From positions 44,358,650 to 44,422,649 of the forward strand of contig NC_016134.3 of NCBI RefSeq assembly GCF_000005505.3: 64,000 nt of DNA, read 5' to 3'. Position 1 is the first letter of the stretch, and every line of letters starts with the position of its first letter. Under the pieces are notes generated by a model, which saw only the letters and a program-made list of their open reading frames with translations, made no database searches and had not been told where the DNA came from. This stretch comes from Brachypodium distachyon (taxonomy: Eukaryota; Streptophyta; Magnoliopsida; Poales; Poaceae). Made by a program: the position numbers and the translations under genes. Of this stretch, positions 1-11,912 are shown one piece after another.

Positions 1-2175
1 TTCAAATGAACACCTGATACAAACAAACTCGTTCAGTAAACTATTCCCGCCGGCCATATTAAGTGACACAATATTACATGTATCTAGACGCTTTTTGTAT
101 AGACATGAGAATATAACGATTTAACTAAATCCAAACAAGTACTCGTCTTTCATTAGAATCGTGATTCCATTCCCAATCAAAGGAGCAAAGATTCTTGGAT
201 AACATATAGGATTAGAGACTACATTAAGTTAGATATGCACAAGAAGAGATCATGAATTACCGTAGGATGAGCCTGGGCTAGCGCTGCTGGATGACTGAAA
301 GGTGCAGTTTAGCGCAAGAACAAGCAGGACTACAGGTGTGTACTCCATCTGTCATCTATAGTTGTAAACCGAAGGGCGAAGGGTAAAGGTGTTTGTTCGA
401 ATGCAAAGAGCTGTTTTTACGTTTAATACATAGGTGGTGGCTGCAGGCTGCGTACCCATGCAAATCAAGCTCGCCACCTACCCATATGCACATGCATCAT
501 GCTCTCGTTGCATTTGCATGCGCGCTCATGAGCAAATCCAGAGGACAGGTGCGGTGTCGTGTGTACACTTTCAGTTGATACGTCTTTCCTCGGGATTCAA
601 ACTGCTTCATGGTTTATATGGATTTAAACAGTTATGATACAGAAATCAATGCGGAGAGGACGTGCTCCATCCTTCAAATATACTTCTTCTGTTCCTGTCC
701 AAAGTCATGACCAAGAATATAGAAAATCTACTAAGATCTACGATACCAAATGAGTATATATTTATAATAATTTTTTTAATAAAAGTTGTAGATGTTGCTA
801 GAGTTTTCTATAAACACGGTCTTGAGACAAAAACAGTACTTGTCATATTTAGAAACGGAGGTATAGTAATAGTCACCGTTGAGGATAGTAGAGAGAATAT
901 TCAGTGTCAGAGCATCTCTAGCAGGTTCACTAAAGTCATTTTCAATACCTAAAGACAGACATTGTCCCCTGAAAAGGTACCAAAACGCTCTCTAGCATGT
1001 TTCCTATCCCGTTCCAATTTCTACTTTTGTTTTAGAAAATTCCTTCTATTTCATCTTTCCCAAATATAGGGAACCCCCATTCCCTATTCTTACAAATCCA
1101 CTTGCGCCAAGCCAACCACCTCGATTCGAATTTTTCCTCTTCTTCGATCGACGCTGCACCGCGGCCATGCGATCGCCACCCGCCGCCTGGACCCTCGGCG
1201 ACCCTCACCTAACCCCTGCGCCACCCCGACGTAATTCCTGGCCGAAATCAAGTCCACAGATGTGGGATCGAGGTCGCCAGAAGAGCAGTGGCGCCCGCTC
1301 CGGAGGAGCAGCAATGGCAGTGGCGGAGGAGCAAGAGAACGGCATGGGAAAGGTGGAGGAGCGGCAGGGTTGGGGCGGAGGAGGAGCAGGGAGCGGTTGA
1401 GGAGGAACAAAAGGGCGGCATGAAAGAGAGAGGAGAAGAGGGGTGAGGAAATTCTTTGTGACTGATTCATGGGACTCACGTGTCAGTGTGACGTATAAAA
1501 GGAAATAGAGAATGAAGTTTAGGGACAGGGGCAGATTCACGCATAGGGCAATTGGGGCTATAGCCCTAGGCATGAGATGGCTGCTACATGTATCGTGCCA
1601 TAGACATTTGGCAAAAAATAACTGATTAACAACGGATTAACTCTAGACTTACATACTTAGCCCAGTTTAGCTCTAGTTTGTGTACAATCTTGGATCCGTG
1701 ACTGTTTTGGGAAGTTGCTGGAGGAAGCAGTTATAAAATTGGTTTTAAGGAATCCAATTTTAGAGAACCTATTGAAAGATGCTAAGAGCATCTCTCTGGG
1801 TGTTACCGTCGCACCGTAGCACGGCTGAAAGTTTAAAAAAAAAGGGTGAGTTTATAAATTATGTGTCTTAAATTTTGTCTTGTCAAGGTCTTCTATTTCT
1901 AGATTAGTTTTGTTTTTCTATTTGTGTCTATAAATTTGGATTTGCAATTTTGTAGGATTGTAAACATATATATGAACTTACATGAAAAAAGACTCAATTT
2001 GACTGGGGACAAAACTGGTTGTGTAATCAAAGCCGCTCAATCCCAATATGAGGTGGATTTGTGTAACCTAACTTAAGTAGGTCGGTGATGCCGTCGCCGT
2101 TCCAATATCACTAGTATCATAATAAAAAACTAAAAAGGAGTCCTCTCTGCGACGGCCTCAATCATCCATCCTCCC
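1..2175. other. Intergenic, no supported gene
   Basis: No convincing gene is visible. Positions about 53-105 resemble one arm of a Stowaway-type element: the words tattacatgtatctagacgc also occur in the elements at 36573 and 43830. Positions about 908-1798 may be one transposon with imperfect inverted ends. Its interior is GC-rich (1140-1400) with overlapping short open frames on both strands, none with a recognisable domain. Confidence 0.6.
908..1798. repeat. Possible degenerate TIR element
   Basis: The left end (agagcatctctagcaggttc, then actaaa) and the reverse complement of the right end (agagatgctcttagcat, then ggttctctaaaa after a short gap) share an interrupted inverted match. The right copy carries extra bases between the two matching words. 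No clean target-site duplication was found, so family and exact borders are open. GagcatctctX-type termini are common in grass MITEs, but this assignment is tentative. Confidence 0.28.
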
Positions 2176-3638
2176 ATGGCTAATTCGGATCGAATCGCCG
2201 TCTTACTGATCTGCCTGCAGCTCCTGCCGTCAGGGTTTCTGGGTCATGCGGCTGCGCTGATGGACAGTCCCCTGCCCAGCAGGCCGTTCCGGCTCGGCAG
2301 CGTCATCGCCGTCCGTCTCGGCAACACCAGATCCTGCGTCTCCGGCTACGGCAACGGCCACGCCGGGGCGCCCGTGTTCCGGTTCTGCATCCCCTCATGG
2401 GTCGCCTTCTCCGACGACGGCGCCGCCCTCGTCGGCGAGGCCGCAAAGGACCACGCCGCCGCTAACCCTCAGGCCGCCGTCTTTGGCTTCAAGCGCCTGC
2501 TCGGGAAAACGTACGATCAATTCTAACACACGCCTTCTTCTTAATCTGCACTATAATTCAGATGAATTTGTAGTTAGTTACTACTGTACTTACTGCTACC
2601 TACTTGTTGATTCGATTCGTTTGATCGATATTAACTTGGATCTCAAATTTGTGCAGATTTGGGCACGAGGACGTGCAGAGAGAGAGTTTCCCGTACAAGA
2701 TCGTGTACAAGGAAACAAGCAGCACGGGCACAGGAATCCAGGTGGCGAAGAAGCAGCTGCTCCACGTCGAGGACGTGGCCGCCATGGTGCTGGCGGAGCT
2801 CAAGTGTCGAGCCGAGGCCTTCCTCGGCCACAAGGTCCACTACGCCGTCCTCACCGTCCCCAGCTACTTCCGCGACGCGTCCCGCCTCGCCGCCTTCGAC
2901 GCCGTCACGTCCGCCGGCCTGGAGCCCGTCAGGATCATCGACGAGCCCACCGCCGCCGCCCTCGCGCACGGCCTCCACGAAAACGAGATCACGAAGAACG
3001 TCCTGGTGCTGCACGTCGGCGGCGGCACGGCGGAGGCCACCGTCCTGGTCCACGAGGACGGCGTGTTCGAGGCCATCGGGACGTGGCATGACGCGCACCT
3101 CGGAGGGGACGACTTCGACCGGAGAACGGCCAACCACTTCCTGCAACTGATCCGGGAGAAGCACAGCGTCGACATTGGCAACGACACGGCGAAGCTCTGG
3201 AAGCTGAGAGCAGAGTGCGAGCGCGCCAAGAAGGAACTGAGCGACCGAGATGTCGCCCGTGTGAGCGTCAATTCCATCGTCGACGGCGTGGATTTGTTTG
3301 AGCCTCTGACACGAGCAAAGTTCGAGGAGCTCAACCACGATCTCTTCGGCAGGATCATGTCAGTGGTGGACAAGGCCATGGTTGGGAGCGAACTGGCCGA
3401 GAAGAAGGAACTGGTTGACGAGATCGTTCTCGTCGGCGGGAGCAGCAGGATGCCGAGGATTCAGGAACTCATCAGCGACTACTTTGGCGGAAGACAAGTA
3501 CGGATCGGTACGGCAGCGGTGGAGCCTGACGAAGCTGTGGTTCATGGTGGAGCTCTTCTCAGCCATCCTACGGCAGGGGGTTACGAATGTCTGGGTGGCG
3601 AACGGCGTCAGTTTGGGGCTTCTACGGACTTGTGTTAA
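2176..3638 (+). CDS. Truncated HSP70/BiP-like protein
   Basis: Two exons, 2176-2510 and 2657-3638, give 438 residues. The intron follows the codons for KRLLGK, the position used in many plant HSP70 genes. Residues 1-27 look like a secretory signal peptide, pointing to the ER lumen and a BiP ancestry. The actin-like nucleotide-binding domain fills almost the whole protein: IIDEPTAAAL (about 206-215), LGGDDFD (about 260-266) and VGGSSRMP (371-378) are conserved. Other key positions are not. The first phosphate loop, normally IDLGTTYS, reads VRLGNTRS (46-53), so its Asp is Arg. The second, normally DLGGGTFD, reads HVGGGTAE (231-238). The interdomain linker and peptide-binding domain are absent, against roughly 660 residues in a full BiP. 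It may be an expressed non-chaperone relative or a decaying gene; the frame is intact. Confidence 0.85.
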
Positions 3639-3831
3639 ATTATCTTTCACAGAGGATTGATCCGGCAAAGATATCCGCAATGCACGTATACGCTTGTGCT
3701 AGTAAAGACAGAAGTCCCAACAAATCAAGTTGAAACACCGGAGGAGGACTAGATAACACATTAAAGCTATTTAGCTGCAACAATTTTCTGCATATTTTGC
3801 AGCCAAAACAAAAGATACAATTTGATAACTC

Positions 3832-6586
3832 TTAACGCCCTGACTGCAGACCCGTAATACCTATCTTCTCGGTGCTGACAGTCGAGCTGGCCATGGACGA
3901 CGGCTCCCCAAGCAAGCTCTCCGTATCCTCTTGTGCTTCCTTCCCCCATGGATGGTGATGCATCCCCTTCCTCAGCCCGCCAAGCTTCTCGGCAACTTCC
4001 CTCATTGATGGCCTGTTCTCACCATACATCTCCAAGCACTGCTTCGCTAGCTCCGCAATCTCTTGAATAAACCTTGCGTTGTCCTCCTCGTCCTTAATAT
4101 GCTCATCCAGGATCTCCGCAACCTTATTCTCCTTCATCGCAGACAAGAACACCACGGACAGGCTCTTCTCGTGTTCAGCGGCGAAGAGATTGACCGGCTT
4201 CTTCCGCGTGAGTAACTCCAGAAGGACAACCCCAAAGCTGTACACGTCACTCTTATATGTCATCCGGCAAGTTTGCACATACTCCGGGTCGAGGTACCCA
4301 CACGTCCCCTGCATAAATGTTGCAAACTGTGACTCGTCGGTCGCCCCCAAGATGGAGGTGCCGAAATCGGAGACTTTAGCCTTGCGGTCGGCGTCGATGA
4401 GGATGTTGGAGGACTTGACGTCGCCGTGGAGGATGGGCGGCGAAGCGCACGAATGGAGGTAGGCGAGCGCGTCGGCGGACTCGTGGGCGATCTCCAAGCG
4501 AGCGGCCAGGGAGAGGCGTTGGCCATGGCTGCCATGGATGAGTTGGAAGAGCGTGCCGTTCGGGATGAACTCGTACACCAACATGGGGACTTCCACCTCG
4601 AGGCAGCACCCGAGGAGCTTCACGATGTTCCTGTGGTTGATCTGGGACAGGATCAGCATCTCTTTGCCAAACTCTGCCTTCTGCTTCTCGTCGATCGTCA
4701 TGCATCTCTTGACTGCTACCTCCAGGTCGTTGCCCTCCAGAAGTCCTCTGTACACAGTTCCGTTTCCTCCCCGGCCCACTATCCGTTGTGCACTGAACAT
4801 GTCCGTGGCTTTCTGTAGCTCTTCCTTCGTGAAGATTTTGAATGAATTGGCTTGCTTTGACTTCATCTCTTCGAATAATAGTAGGCCACCGTGCTGCCGA
4901 AAGTAGTTCTCTTTCATCTTCTGTGATTTCTTTCTCTCGCGGATCAAGCATGCGCATGCTATAGCAATCACAATGATGACGAGTCCAACACTTGCGCCTG
5001 TGCATGATTATCGTTACAACAACTAGATCAGTTGAGATATTTTGTCAGAAATGAATGTGATTTCACATGAGCTGGGAGTAGTATTCAAGAGAAAAAACAA
5101 TTATTCCTAATAAGGAACACATAAATGATTGGCAGAGCTTGTTTTCTAATCTAAAGAAAAAAAATACTAAATCCATTCAATCATGTTGGAGTTCTGTTTG
5201 CTAGTAGGTTGCCTGTTGGGCACTAATACTACTGATCCTACGGTACATATTGATAGTCTAATTAATTGTCCGTATATAAGTGATGTTATTTTAGTGCTTA
5301 ACAAGGAGAAGAACCCACCTACAACCGGTAGCGCAGGAAAACGGGAAGGCTTCTGAATTGGCACGCAAACGCCGTTTATGGTGGAATTCCCCGGGTGGCA
5401 TGGGCAGTTGTAGCCCCCCGGCGTGTTCACGCAGACCCCAAATGGGCATAGATTGGAATTTCCAAGGCAGTCGTCAATATCTGCGACAAACACTTGTAAG
5501 TTCATAATTCTATTTGGTTGTAGGAATGTTGAAGGGACCAAAAACTAAAGCAGGAATGATCGAACCTTGGCATCCACCAGTGATGTAAGGGTTGCCTTCA
5601 TATCCATTCCGGCACCTGCAGCGGTAACCTGGCTGCTTACCGGTGGAATCGAGGCACTGGCTGTTGCTGCTGACACACGCGTAGGTGCTCATATTCTGCC
5701 TAGCAACCCGGCAAGAAACCTGCGCGATCAGCCAGTTGAGGATGACCGGGACCTTCCCGTTGTTGGTGTCGTTGAACACCGTGGAGGTGACGAAGCTCGG
5801 GCGGAAGTCGAGAGCCGCCTTTTCCATCACCGCCATGTAGCCGCAGCGCCTGTCTTGCTGCCTCCATGTCACGCTGCCGTTGTATCGCTCGTTGAAATAG
5901 CTCTCGTAATACGTTATGTCCTTCGGGACGTCCGCCTGGCAGCAGCCGTTGCCGGAGCACGAGCCGTTCTGAAGTGGCAGTGCATCGTCGCATCTTGACA
6001 GACAACCTATCACATACTGCAAACGCAACAATCATACATATTTGTGTGAGATCCATGCCGTTAATTAGAATTAGTAGAACAGAATTCAGCTGAGACGTGC
6101 TATATAGCTTACGGAGGAGCTCATCATGTAAGCCAGAGTGTAGCAGCCGATGACGACGATCTTGTTGTCGGCGTCCGAAATCCAGAAACCTGAATTGGTG
6201 AAGTCTGAGGACGCCTCGAAGGGGGTGGTGAGGTTGGTGGCAGGGTCGTAGCACAGCGAGGAGATGAGCGTCTTCACCCGGACCTTGCCGTCCGGCACGG
6301 AGATGCTCATCACCTCGAAATCCCCCCAGAAAGGCTTGCTGCTGGTACTGCCCGTGCCTCTACTGCCAATGCTTCTGTTGCAGCCGAGCTGAAAGCCGTC
6401 CAGCGCGCACTGCTCGCCGATGCCGAAGGGGAACGGGATGTCGACGTCGCCGCACTTGGCCGGGCACCCGGGCCGGTGGCCTGCCGCTGCCGGCGCTTCC
6501 GCGCTGCAGCTGCAGATCACTGAAAGGCAGAGAAGAAGATGGCAAGGAAGAAGAACAAGCCGATGGTCATACTCAAACTTGGTCAT
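3832..6586 (-). CDS. Wall-associated receptor-like kinase (WAK)
   Basis: Four exons on the minus strand (6586-6113, 6016-5566, 5480-5319, 4997-3832) join in phase to 750 residues. A signal peptide (1 to about 31) precedes a galacturonan-binding WAK domain beginning CPAKCGDVDIPFPFGI (41-56), with many cysteines and N-glycosylation sites. A calcium-binding EGF module starts at DIDDC and fills exon 3. One membrane helix follows (about 364-382). The cytosolic kinase has the glycine loop GRGGNGTVYRG (437-447), Lys459 in VAVK, HGDVKSSNIL (553-562), DFG (573-575) and GTCGYLDPEY. The catalytic loop reads HGD rather than HRD, as is usual in WAKs. Family members bind cell-wall pectin and signal in growth or defence; the ligand here is unknown. 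All expected parts are present, so the gene looks functional. Confidence 0.92.
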
Positions 6587-6589
6587 CTT

Positions 6590-7566
6590 TGGTTAAGTTT
6601 GTGGACGGGTGTGCAATTGTGCTGAAGCTCTAGCTGAAGGCGATGGTGCTGCAATGGGCTGCAACTAAATAGATGAAAGATCAAGCTATAGCCGACGACT
6701 GATTGACTCCGGCCCACTTGACACTTGTGGCTATGGTGTAATTGGAGTGACAATTAACTGACAAAACATGGATATGTGGTTGTATTATTCATGCTTGCTT
6801 GGAGACATGCCAAGACTTGGACTTGGCCGGTCTTCCCCCCGAAATTTCATTGATATGATGAAGAGGAGATGGAGCTGCTGTGTTACCTGGTAGGGCCGAG
6901 TTCCTGATCAGTTAGGACTAGTATGTCTTCCAATAAGGTGTGGTCATGTTACATGTCGTACGGTCCATGCACGTTAATTAGCGGAAACATACAAAGACTG
7001 GATTGAGGACTGAATTGTTGAGATCCGGCCAGTGTATTGACAACCTCACGATATCACATAGGACGACATCAAAACTGGGCAGCCAAATTAAGAGGCAAAG
7101 ACATATTTACCTCTCACGCAAGTTTTTTTTTTTTTGACAGCTGCCTCTCGCGCAAGTTGGTCGTTGCTCGTTTCCATGCAGATATGTCTAATCAGGATGG
7201 GCCAACTGAGTGATACGTCATGATAGTGATTACCTGGAATATTTGAAGTACCTTCTTCTTGAAAAAAGGAAGTACAAACTCATTTATTTCGTTTGTGTAC
7301 CTTCTTCTTGAAAAAAAGGAATGTTTGTGTATTTTAGTTTGTTCTAAGTTAACCTAGTATCATTAGAATTATTTTGATATTATGCTTGTTTGGGGTCACA
7401 TATATTGGTAATTTTTTCTATAAAGTTTGAGTTCTATTGGAGCATATACAATGCAATGTGCTTATAGAATTAACCTAAAGTGGACTATTTTTTACAGACA
7501 ACAGTATGTACAAACCTCTCTTTGTTGGCAGCATTAATAACTTGGATTGTACATGTCCTTAAAAAC
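6590..7566. other. WAK upstream region, no gene seen
   Basis: AT-rich sequence upstream of the divergently read WAK start. No open frame with a recognisable domain and no clear TATA element at the expected distance. It contains a near-duplicate of a short phrase (cttcttcttgaaaaaa at 7252 and 7301). Confidence 0.5.
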
Positions 7567-7576
7567 AGAGGATGTG

Positions 7577-8256
7577 CTGCTATCATGTATCGATCGAGAG
7601 TTCGTGGAACCCTAGCCGCCACCAGGAGAAAAGCCGCCGGTGTCGTCTTCGTCGGTTCCCCTCGTCTCTGGCTTTTGGCCATCAGGAGGTGAGAGGAACC
7701 ACGGATCAACATCTGGCCATCGTCTTAGTACATTTTTTATAAGGTTTTGTGTATCCTTGGCGACGTCGTCCTGACGGTGGAGACGACGACGCTCGGATTT
7801 TTGGTCTCCGGCTCCATCCCCGTTTTGGCGTGTCTATCATGGTCTACTCCATTGAGTTTGTGGATCTCACGGCTCGAAATTTTGTGATTTTGGTCTTCTT
7901 CCTCCATGGTTCGGCGATGATTAAATGGTTTGACAACCTGTCTTGTGAGGGGTGTGTCCCCGGCCACCGTGTGTTGAACGATCTTAAGTTCTCACCCGCT
8001 GGGGTGGGCGGCTCATGCGGCACAGTAAAACCTACAAGACAAGTTCAGTTTATGCAGGTTTGGTCTTGTACTGTTTCGTCACCAGATATTTGGAGAAACA
8101 TCAAGATGCAAAAGACGCAGCTAGAGGAGTTGGCTTCAAAGATTTTTGATTTAACTTTCAGTTTATCTGAAATCTTTGTTGTCGTTTTAGTTTTTTCGAT
8201 CAGATGTACTTTATTTGTTGAATAAATAAAACCAGATCGTTGTTTAAAAAAAAAAG
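7577..8256 (+). mobile_element. Non-LTR retroinsertion with poly(A) and 10-bp TSD
   Basis: A 680-bp block ends in AATAAATAAA, then about ten A residues (8246-8255), and is bracketed by the direct repeat agaggatgtg (7567-7576 and 8257-8266). These are marks of target-primed reverse transcription. No reverse transcriptase is encoded; a frame at 7749-8225 has no recognised domain. It may be a 5'-truncated or internally deleted LINE, or another retrotransposed transcript. It lies between the WAK promoter and the 3' end of the CDPK gene. Confidence 0.75.
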
Positions 8257-8266
8257 AGAGGATGTG

Positions 8267-8768
8267 ATGCCAGTGGTATTTCAGAATTCAGAAGGAAACC
8301 CGAGGAGCAGGGCAACGCATCAAACGCCTCACGTCACGTTTGAGCTGTATAGATCAACTGTCTTACTGTGCATGCATGCAATCACTTTTATTGATAAAGC
8401 AAATTAAGGATGTGATTAGGAGAACAGATTCCACCAATCACTTTTAACATGGACAAGCCCAGTAACCAAGCGTTACTTCTCCCGTTCGATCTTGCGCTAT
8501 TATTAGACGTGTCAACTGCTGCTTGCGTTGGAATTGGTCCGGTCCACGCGTGTCCCGCACTCCGCGGAGCATGGATCATCCAGCTGGTACATTCTTTGTG
8601 CAGTTAATCCGCAAGCGCGCACAACCTTTCGAGTTCGAGTGGGTCACATTTCTCCGTGTTCTAACATCTCATGCTAGGAATCGTGCTCTGCGACAAACAC
8701 CAGAGACGAGAGACCAGCTAGCATGAGCGCGCTTGGACGGTGGTGTCCTCTCTCTGTCTTCCAAAGAC
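8267..8768. other. Intergenic between retroinsertion and CDPK 3' end
   Basis: No gene supported. Short open frames on both strands show no domain and no splice-consistent extension. Confidence 0.5.
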
Positions 8769-8864
8769 TCACCCAGTTCAAACAAAAACTAAAAAAGGAT
8801 TCACCCAGCAAAAAGATTCACCCAGTTCAAACAAAAACTAAAAAAGGATTCACCCAGCAAAAAG
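8769..8864. repeat. Two-copy 49-bp tandem repeat
   Basis: The unit starting tcacccagttcaaacaaaaa is present at 8769-8817 and again from 8818, exact for 47 bases of the second copy. It lies just beyond the CDPK stop codon, so it probably falls in that gene's 3' untranslated region or its polyadenylation region. Confidence 0.9.
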
Positions 8865-8884
8865 CTCGTTTTTTGTTTCCTTTC

Positions 8885-11075
8885 TCAGATCATGTCCTGT
8901 TGTTGTTTCGCCACGGTGGCGGCTGCGCCACGTGGGGTGATGGGATCAAGAATCTTCAGGGACGTCTCCTTGAACATCTTTCGGCTCAGGGTGTTGAAAA
9001 CCGCTCTCGAGTACTGCCTCGACGCGTTCCTCCAGTCCACTCCGGCCTTCATCATCAGCTCGAACTCCTCGTAGCTTATCTTCCCGTCCTGCACATTTCA
9101 GTGTCAGTTATATAAGTTTGCTCATTCTTGGCTTCCTTCTTTGAAGGTGACAATGATGATGATACAACCTTGTCGATGTCGATGTCGAAGATGATGTCTT
9201 CGATGGCCTTCTGGTCGCCTCTCGGGGACAGCGCCTCCTTGAGCTCCTCCATCTCGATGAACCCGCTCATGTTCTTGTCGAAGTAGTTGAACACCTTGGG
9301 GAGGTGCTCCTCGCCGCGGATCTTCTTCAGGTGGATGGACACTGTCACGAACTCCTTGCAGTCCAGGGTGCCATTCCCGTCTATGTCTGCCTACAGATTC
9401 AGAACATGGACACGACAACCTTACAAGATTGAATCAATCGCAGTTTAATACTGATCTTGGAAGAACTCAAAACAGAGTGAAGAGAGCAGGGTGATCTCAC
9501 AGCTTCCATGAGCATGTCCACGTCGGTGTCATTGACGTTGTTCCCTATCATCTGTAATCCTTTCCTGAGCTCCTCGATCGTCAGGTGCCCGTCGTTGTTG
9601 GTGTCCAGCATGTGGAACAGCTCCGTGATCGCCTCCAGCTCCTCTGCCGGCAAGTACTCCGCCACCACCTTAATGTCAATCAAACAAAACATTCAGCATA
9701 TGCAGATATGTATGCTAGAAGACAAGAGAGGCGATTAATTTGTGAGGTCACAAGTAGGGCCTTCTTCTTGAACTTGTTCATGACCGTGAACTGCTTCAGC
9801 CTGGACCTTACTGCTTCTCCAAGAGGAATGTTAGGGGCAACACTGGCATTCTGTATCCAAGGGTGCTCTGCATTCTCGGAAGACCGGGAAACAAGTGTTA
9901 GATTCATTGATTCAGGCGGTTCGACAGTCTCAATAACGGAAGGAATCGGCAAGAGTAACAGACCTAGAGCCTGCTGAGCCGTGAGCCTGGCGTAAGGGTT
10001 GGGGTCGAGCATTTTCCTGACGAGGTCCTTGGCGTTGTCCGACACCTTGGGCCACGGCTCCCGCTCGAAGTCGAGGCGCGCCCGGATGATGGCCTGCGCG
10101 ATCCCTTCGTCGCTCTCTGCATGCGAAATACATGGCCAAATTTCCAACTTGGTTAATAAGACTGGGAGTCCCTCAAATTTGGACAGCATGGAAGAAGAAC
10201 TATGAAGAACAACATATAAACATACCGGCCCAGAATGGAGGGACACCACACAGCAAGATGTAGAGTATGACCCCAGCGCTCCAGACATCAATTTCCTGGC
10301 CATAGTTCCTCTTGAGCACCTCGGGCGCCATGTAATACGGCGACCCGACGATCTCGCTGAACCTTTCACCCGGCTTGAAGCATACGGACAGCCCGAAGTC
10401 GATGACTTTAAGCGGCGACGCCTCGCTCGCATTCGCATATAAGAAGTTCTCAGGCTTGAGATCCCGATGCATGACCCCGTTCCTATGGCAATGCCCCACG
10501 ACCTCCATGATGGTGCGCATGACGCCGGCGGCCGCGCGCTCCGTGTAGTGGCCCTTGGCGACGATGCGGTCGAAGAGCTCCCCGCCCTCGCAGACCTCCA
10601 TGACCAGGTGCACGGCGTCCGAGTCCTCGAAGGCTTCCCGGAGCGCGACGACGTTTGGGTGGGCGGGCAGAGCGCGCATGATGGAGACCTCGCGCCGCAC
10701 GTCCTCCACGTCCACGCTGCTCCGGAGCTTCCGCTTGCTGATGGACTTGCAGGCGAGGGTCTGGGAGGTGGTTGAGTCCGTGCAGCGGCGGGTCACGCCG
10801 AACTCGCCCCGGCCCAGCTCCTCGCCCAGGACGTACCGGCGGAGAAGCTCCTCGGCGGCGGAGGACGCGGCCTCTGGGGGGGCGAGGGATTTGCTGTTGA
10901 GGACGGTGATGGGGGCGGCGGCGGCGCGGGGGGTGTCGGTGACGGAGGAGATGGTGGAGAGGCAGCGGAGGTTGCCGGCGCCGCCGAGACGCCCGCCGCG
11001 GTGCCGGGGGGAGCCACCTCCGCCGCCGCCGCCGCGGCGCCTGAAGGACGGCCGGGCAACGCAGCAGTTGCCCAT
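8885..11075 (-). CDS. Calcium-dependent protein kinase (CDPK/CPK)
   Basis: Six exons (11075-10226, 10116-9964, 9867-9752, 9668-9501, 9390-9169, 9088-8885) splice in phase to 570 residues. The start is set by MGNCC, a classical site for N-myristoylation at Gly2 with palmitoylation at Cys4/Cys5, which predicts membrane attachment. A variable Gly/Arg/Ala-rich domain (to about 80) is followed by the kinase: [10 protein letters not shown] (86-95), Lys110, MHRDLKPEN (202-210), IDFGLS (225-230) and [11 protein letters not shown]. The autoinhibitory junction (FKKKALL) leads into four EF-hands with loops near 395-406, 431-442, 467-478 and 500-511. All four keep acidic first and twelfth positions, so all should bind calcium. 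CDPKs turn calcium signals into phosphorylation. The CPK number cannot be assigned from sequence alone. Confidence 0.95.
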
Positions 11076-11485
11076 GGCCTCTCTCTCTCCCGGTCTCGTC
11101 AATTTGAATTTGCTTCCGCCGATGGATGGATCGAACGAGCGAGCGCACCTTGGCAATGGGGATTAATGGCGGATGGCGGATGGGGGATGGGGGGCTGGAT
11201 CTCTCTCTTCCTCTCCCTCTAGCTAGCTAGGCCAAGAGAGGAGGAGAGAGACCGATGGAGGCAGAAATTGGCGCGCCGGGGGTGGATGGCTTTCGGAGAC
11301 AGGGGAGCCTCTTTTCTCTTCTACTCCCGGCTCCTCCGTCCGGCTCTTCTTGCCATTTTTGGGTCTCTGTCTCTCTCTCTCGCGCGCGCGCGCCGAGCAT
11401 CTCGAACCAGAACAAAAATTGCCTTTCAGGAGAACAACATGGGGCGTTCTAAAATTGGCGGGGAGCTCTTGTTTCGGCTTTGATT
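11076..11485. promoter_or_regulatory. CDPK 5' leader and promoter region
   Basis: Immediately upstream of the minus-strand CDPK start. It is rich in CT/GA runs (around 11080-11100, 11200-11225, 11360-11390), which are common in grass 5' untranslated regions. An in-frame run continues upstream to 11156 without a stop, but the MGNCC start is preferred because it creates the acylation motif. No TATA box was recognised. Confidence 0.4.
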
Positions 11486-11912
11486 TTTTGTTTGTTTGTC
11501 TGAGAACCCCTTGATTCGGTTTCGGAATCCAGACCGAACAAACGCTTTCCGGTGTGCCGTGGCATGTCTTACTGGGCCCGGGGTGCCCTGCCCGGTCCTG
11601 CCCGCCCGTTTCTACCGCGTCCGTTTTTAGTTCGGTTTCTGCCTCCCACTCTGTTTCACCGTGTTCATTTCACTTTCCCGTTTCATTTCTTTTTAATTTC
11701 TATCCGATTTCCCGTTGCAGGAAATTTTCTATGCTCACGTGGCCTATTTATACATCATCTTTTTTGCATATTTTTCTATGCCTTGATTACTATCTTTTAT
11801 TCTTTTTTGCATCTTCATATTATGCATTTATCCAGAAGATCCAAATGGATGTTCGACTTTTTGTTTGTTTGTCTGAGAACCCCTTGTTTCGGCTTCGAAA
11901 TCCAGCCCGAAC
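11486..11912. repeat. Tandemly duplicated ~373-bp segment, copy 1 and start of copy 2
   Basis: The phrase tttgtttgtctgagaacccc occurs near 11490 and again near 11864. The block that follows the first (11528-11860) is found again at 22510-22855, beyond the LINE. The original locus was therefore a head-to-tail duplication of a unit of about 373 bp. The LINE inserted inside the second unit and pushed its remainder to 22510. Copies differ by scattered substitutions and small indels. Confidence 0.85.
11898..11912. repeat. LINE target-site duplication, 5' copy
   Basis: aaatccagcccgaac here is repeated at 22507-22521 directly after the LINE poly(A) run. Fifteen bases is a typical LINE target duplication. 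The first three A residues of the 3' copy merge with the tail, so the true length may be 12-15. Confidence 0.85.

Noticed and set aside
2483..3091. 202-codon plus-strand frame over the HSP70 gene
   Set aside because: It reads through the intron and gives an Arg-rich sequence; the HSP70 frame explains the region.
10483..11166. Long open frames opposite or out of frame with CDPK exon 1 (over 200 codons)
   Set aside because: GC-rich coding DNA creates open shadow frames. The kinase frame has all motifs and the shadows are low-complexity Arg/Pro/Ser.
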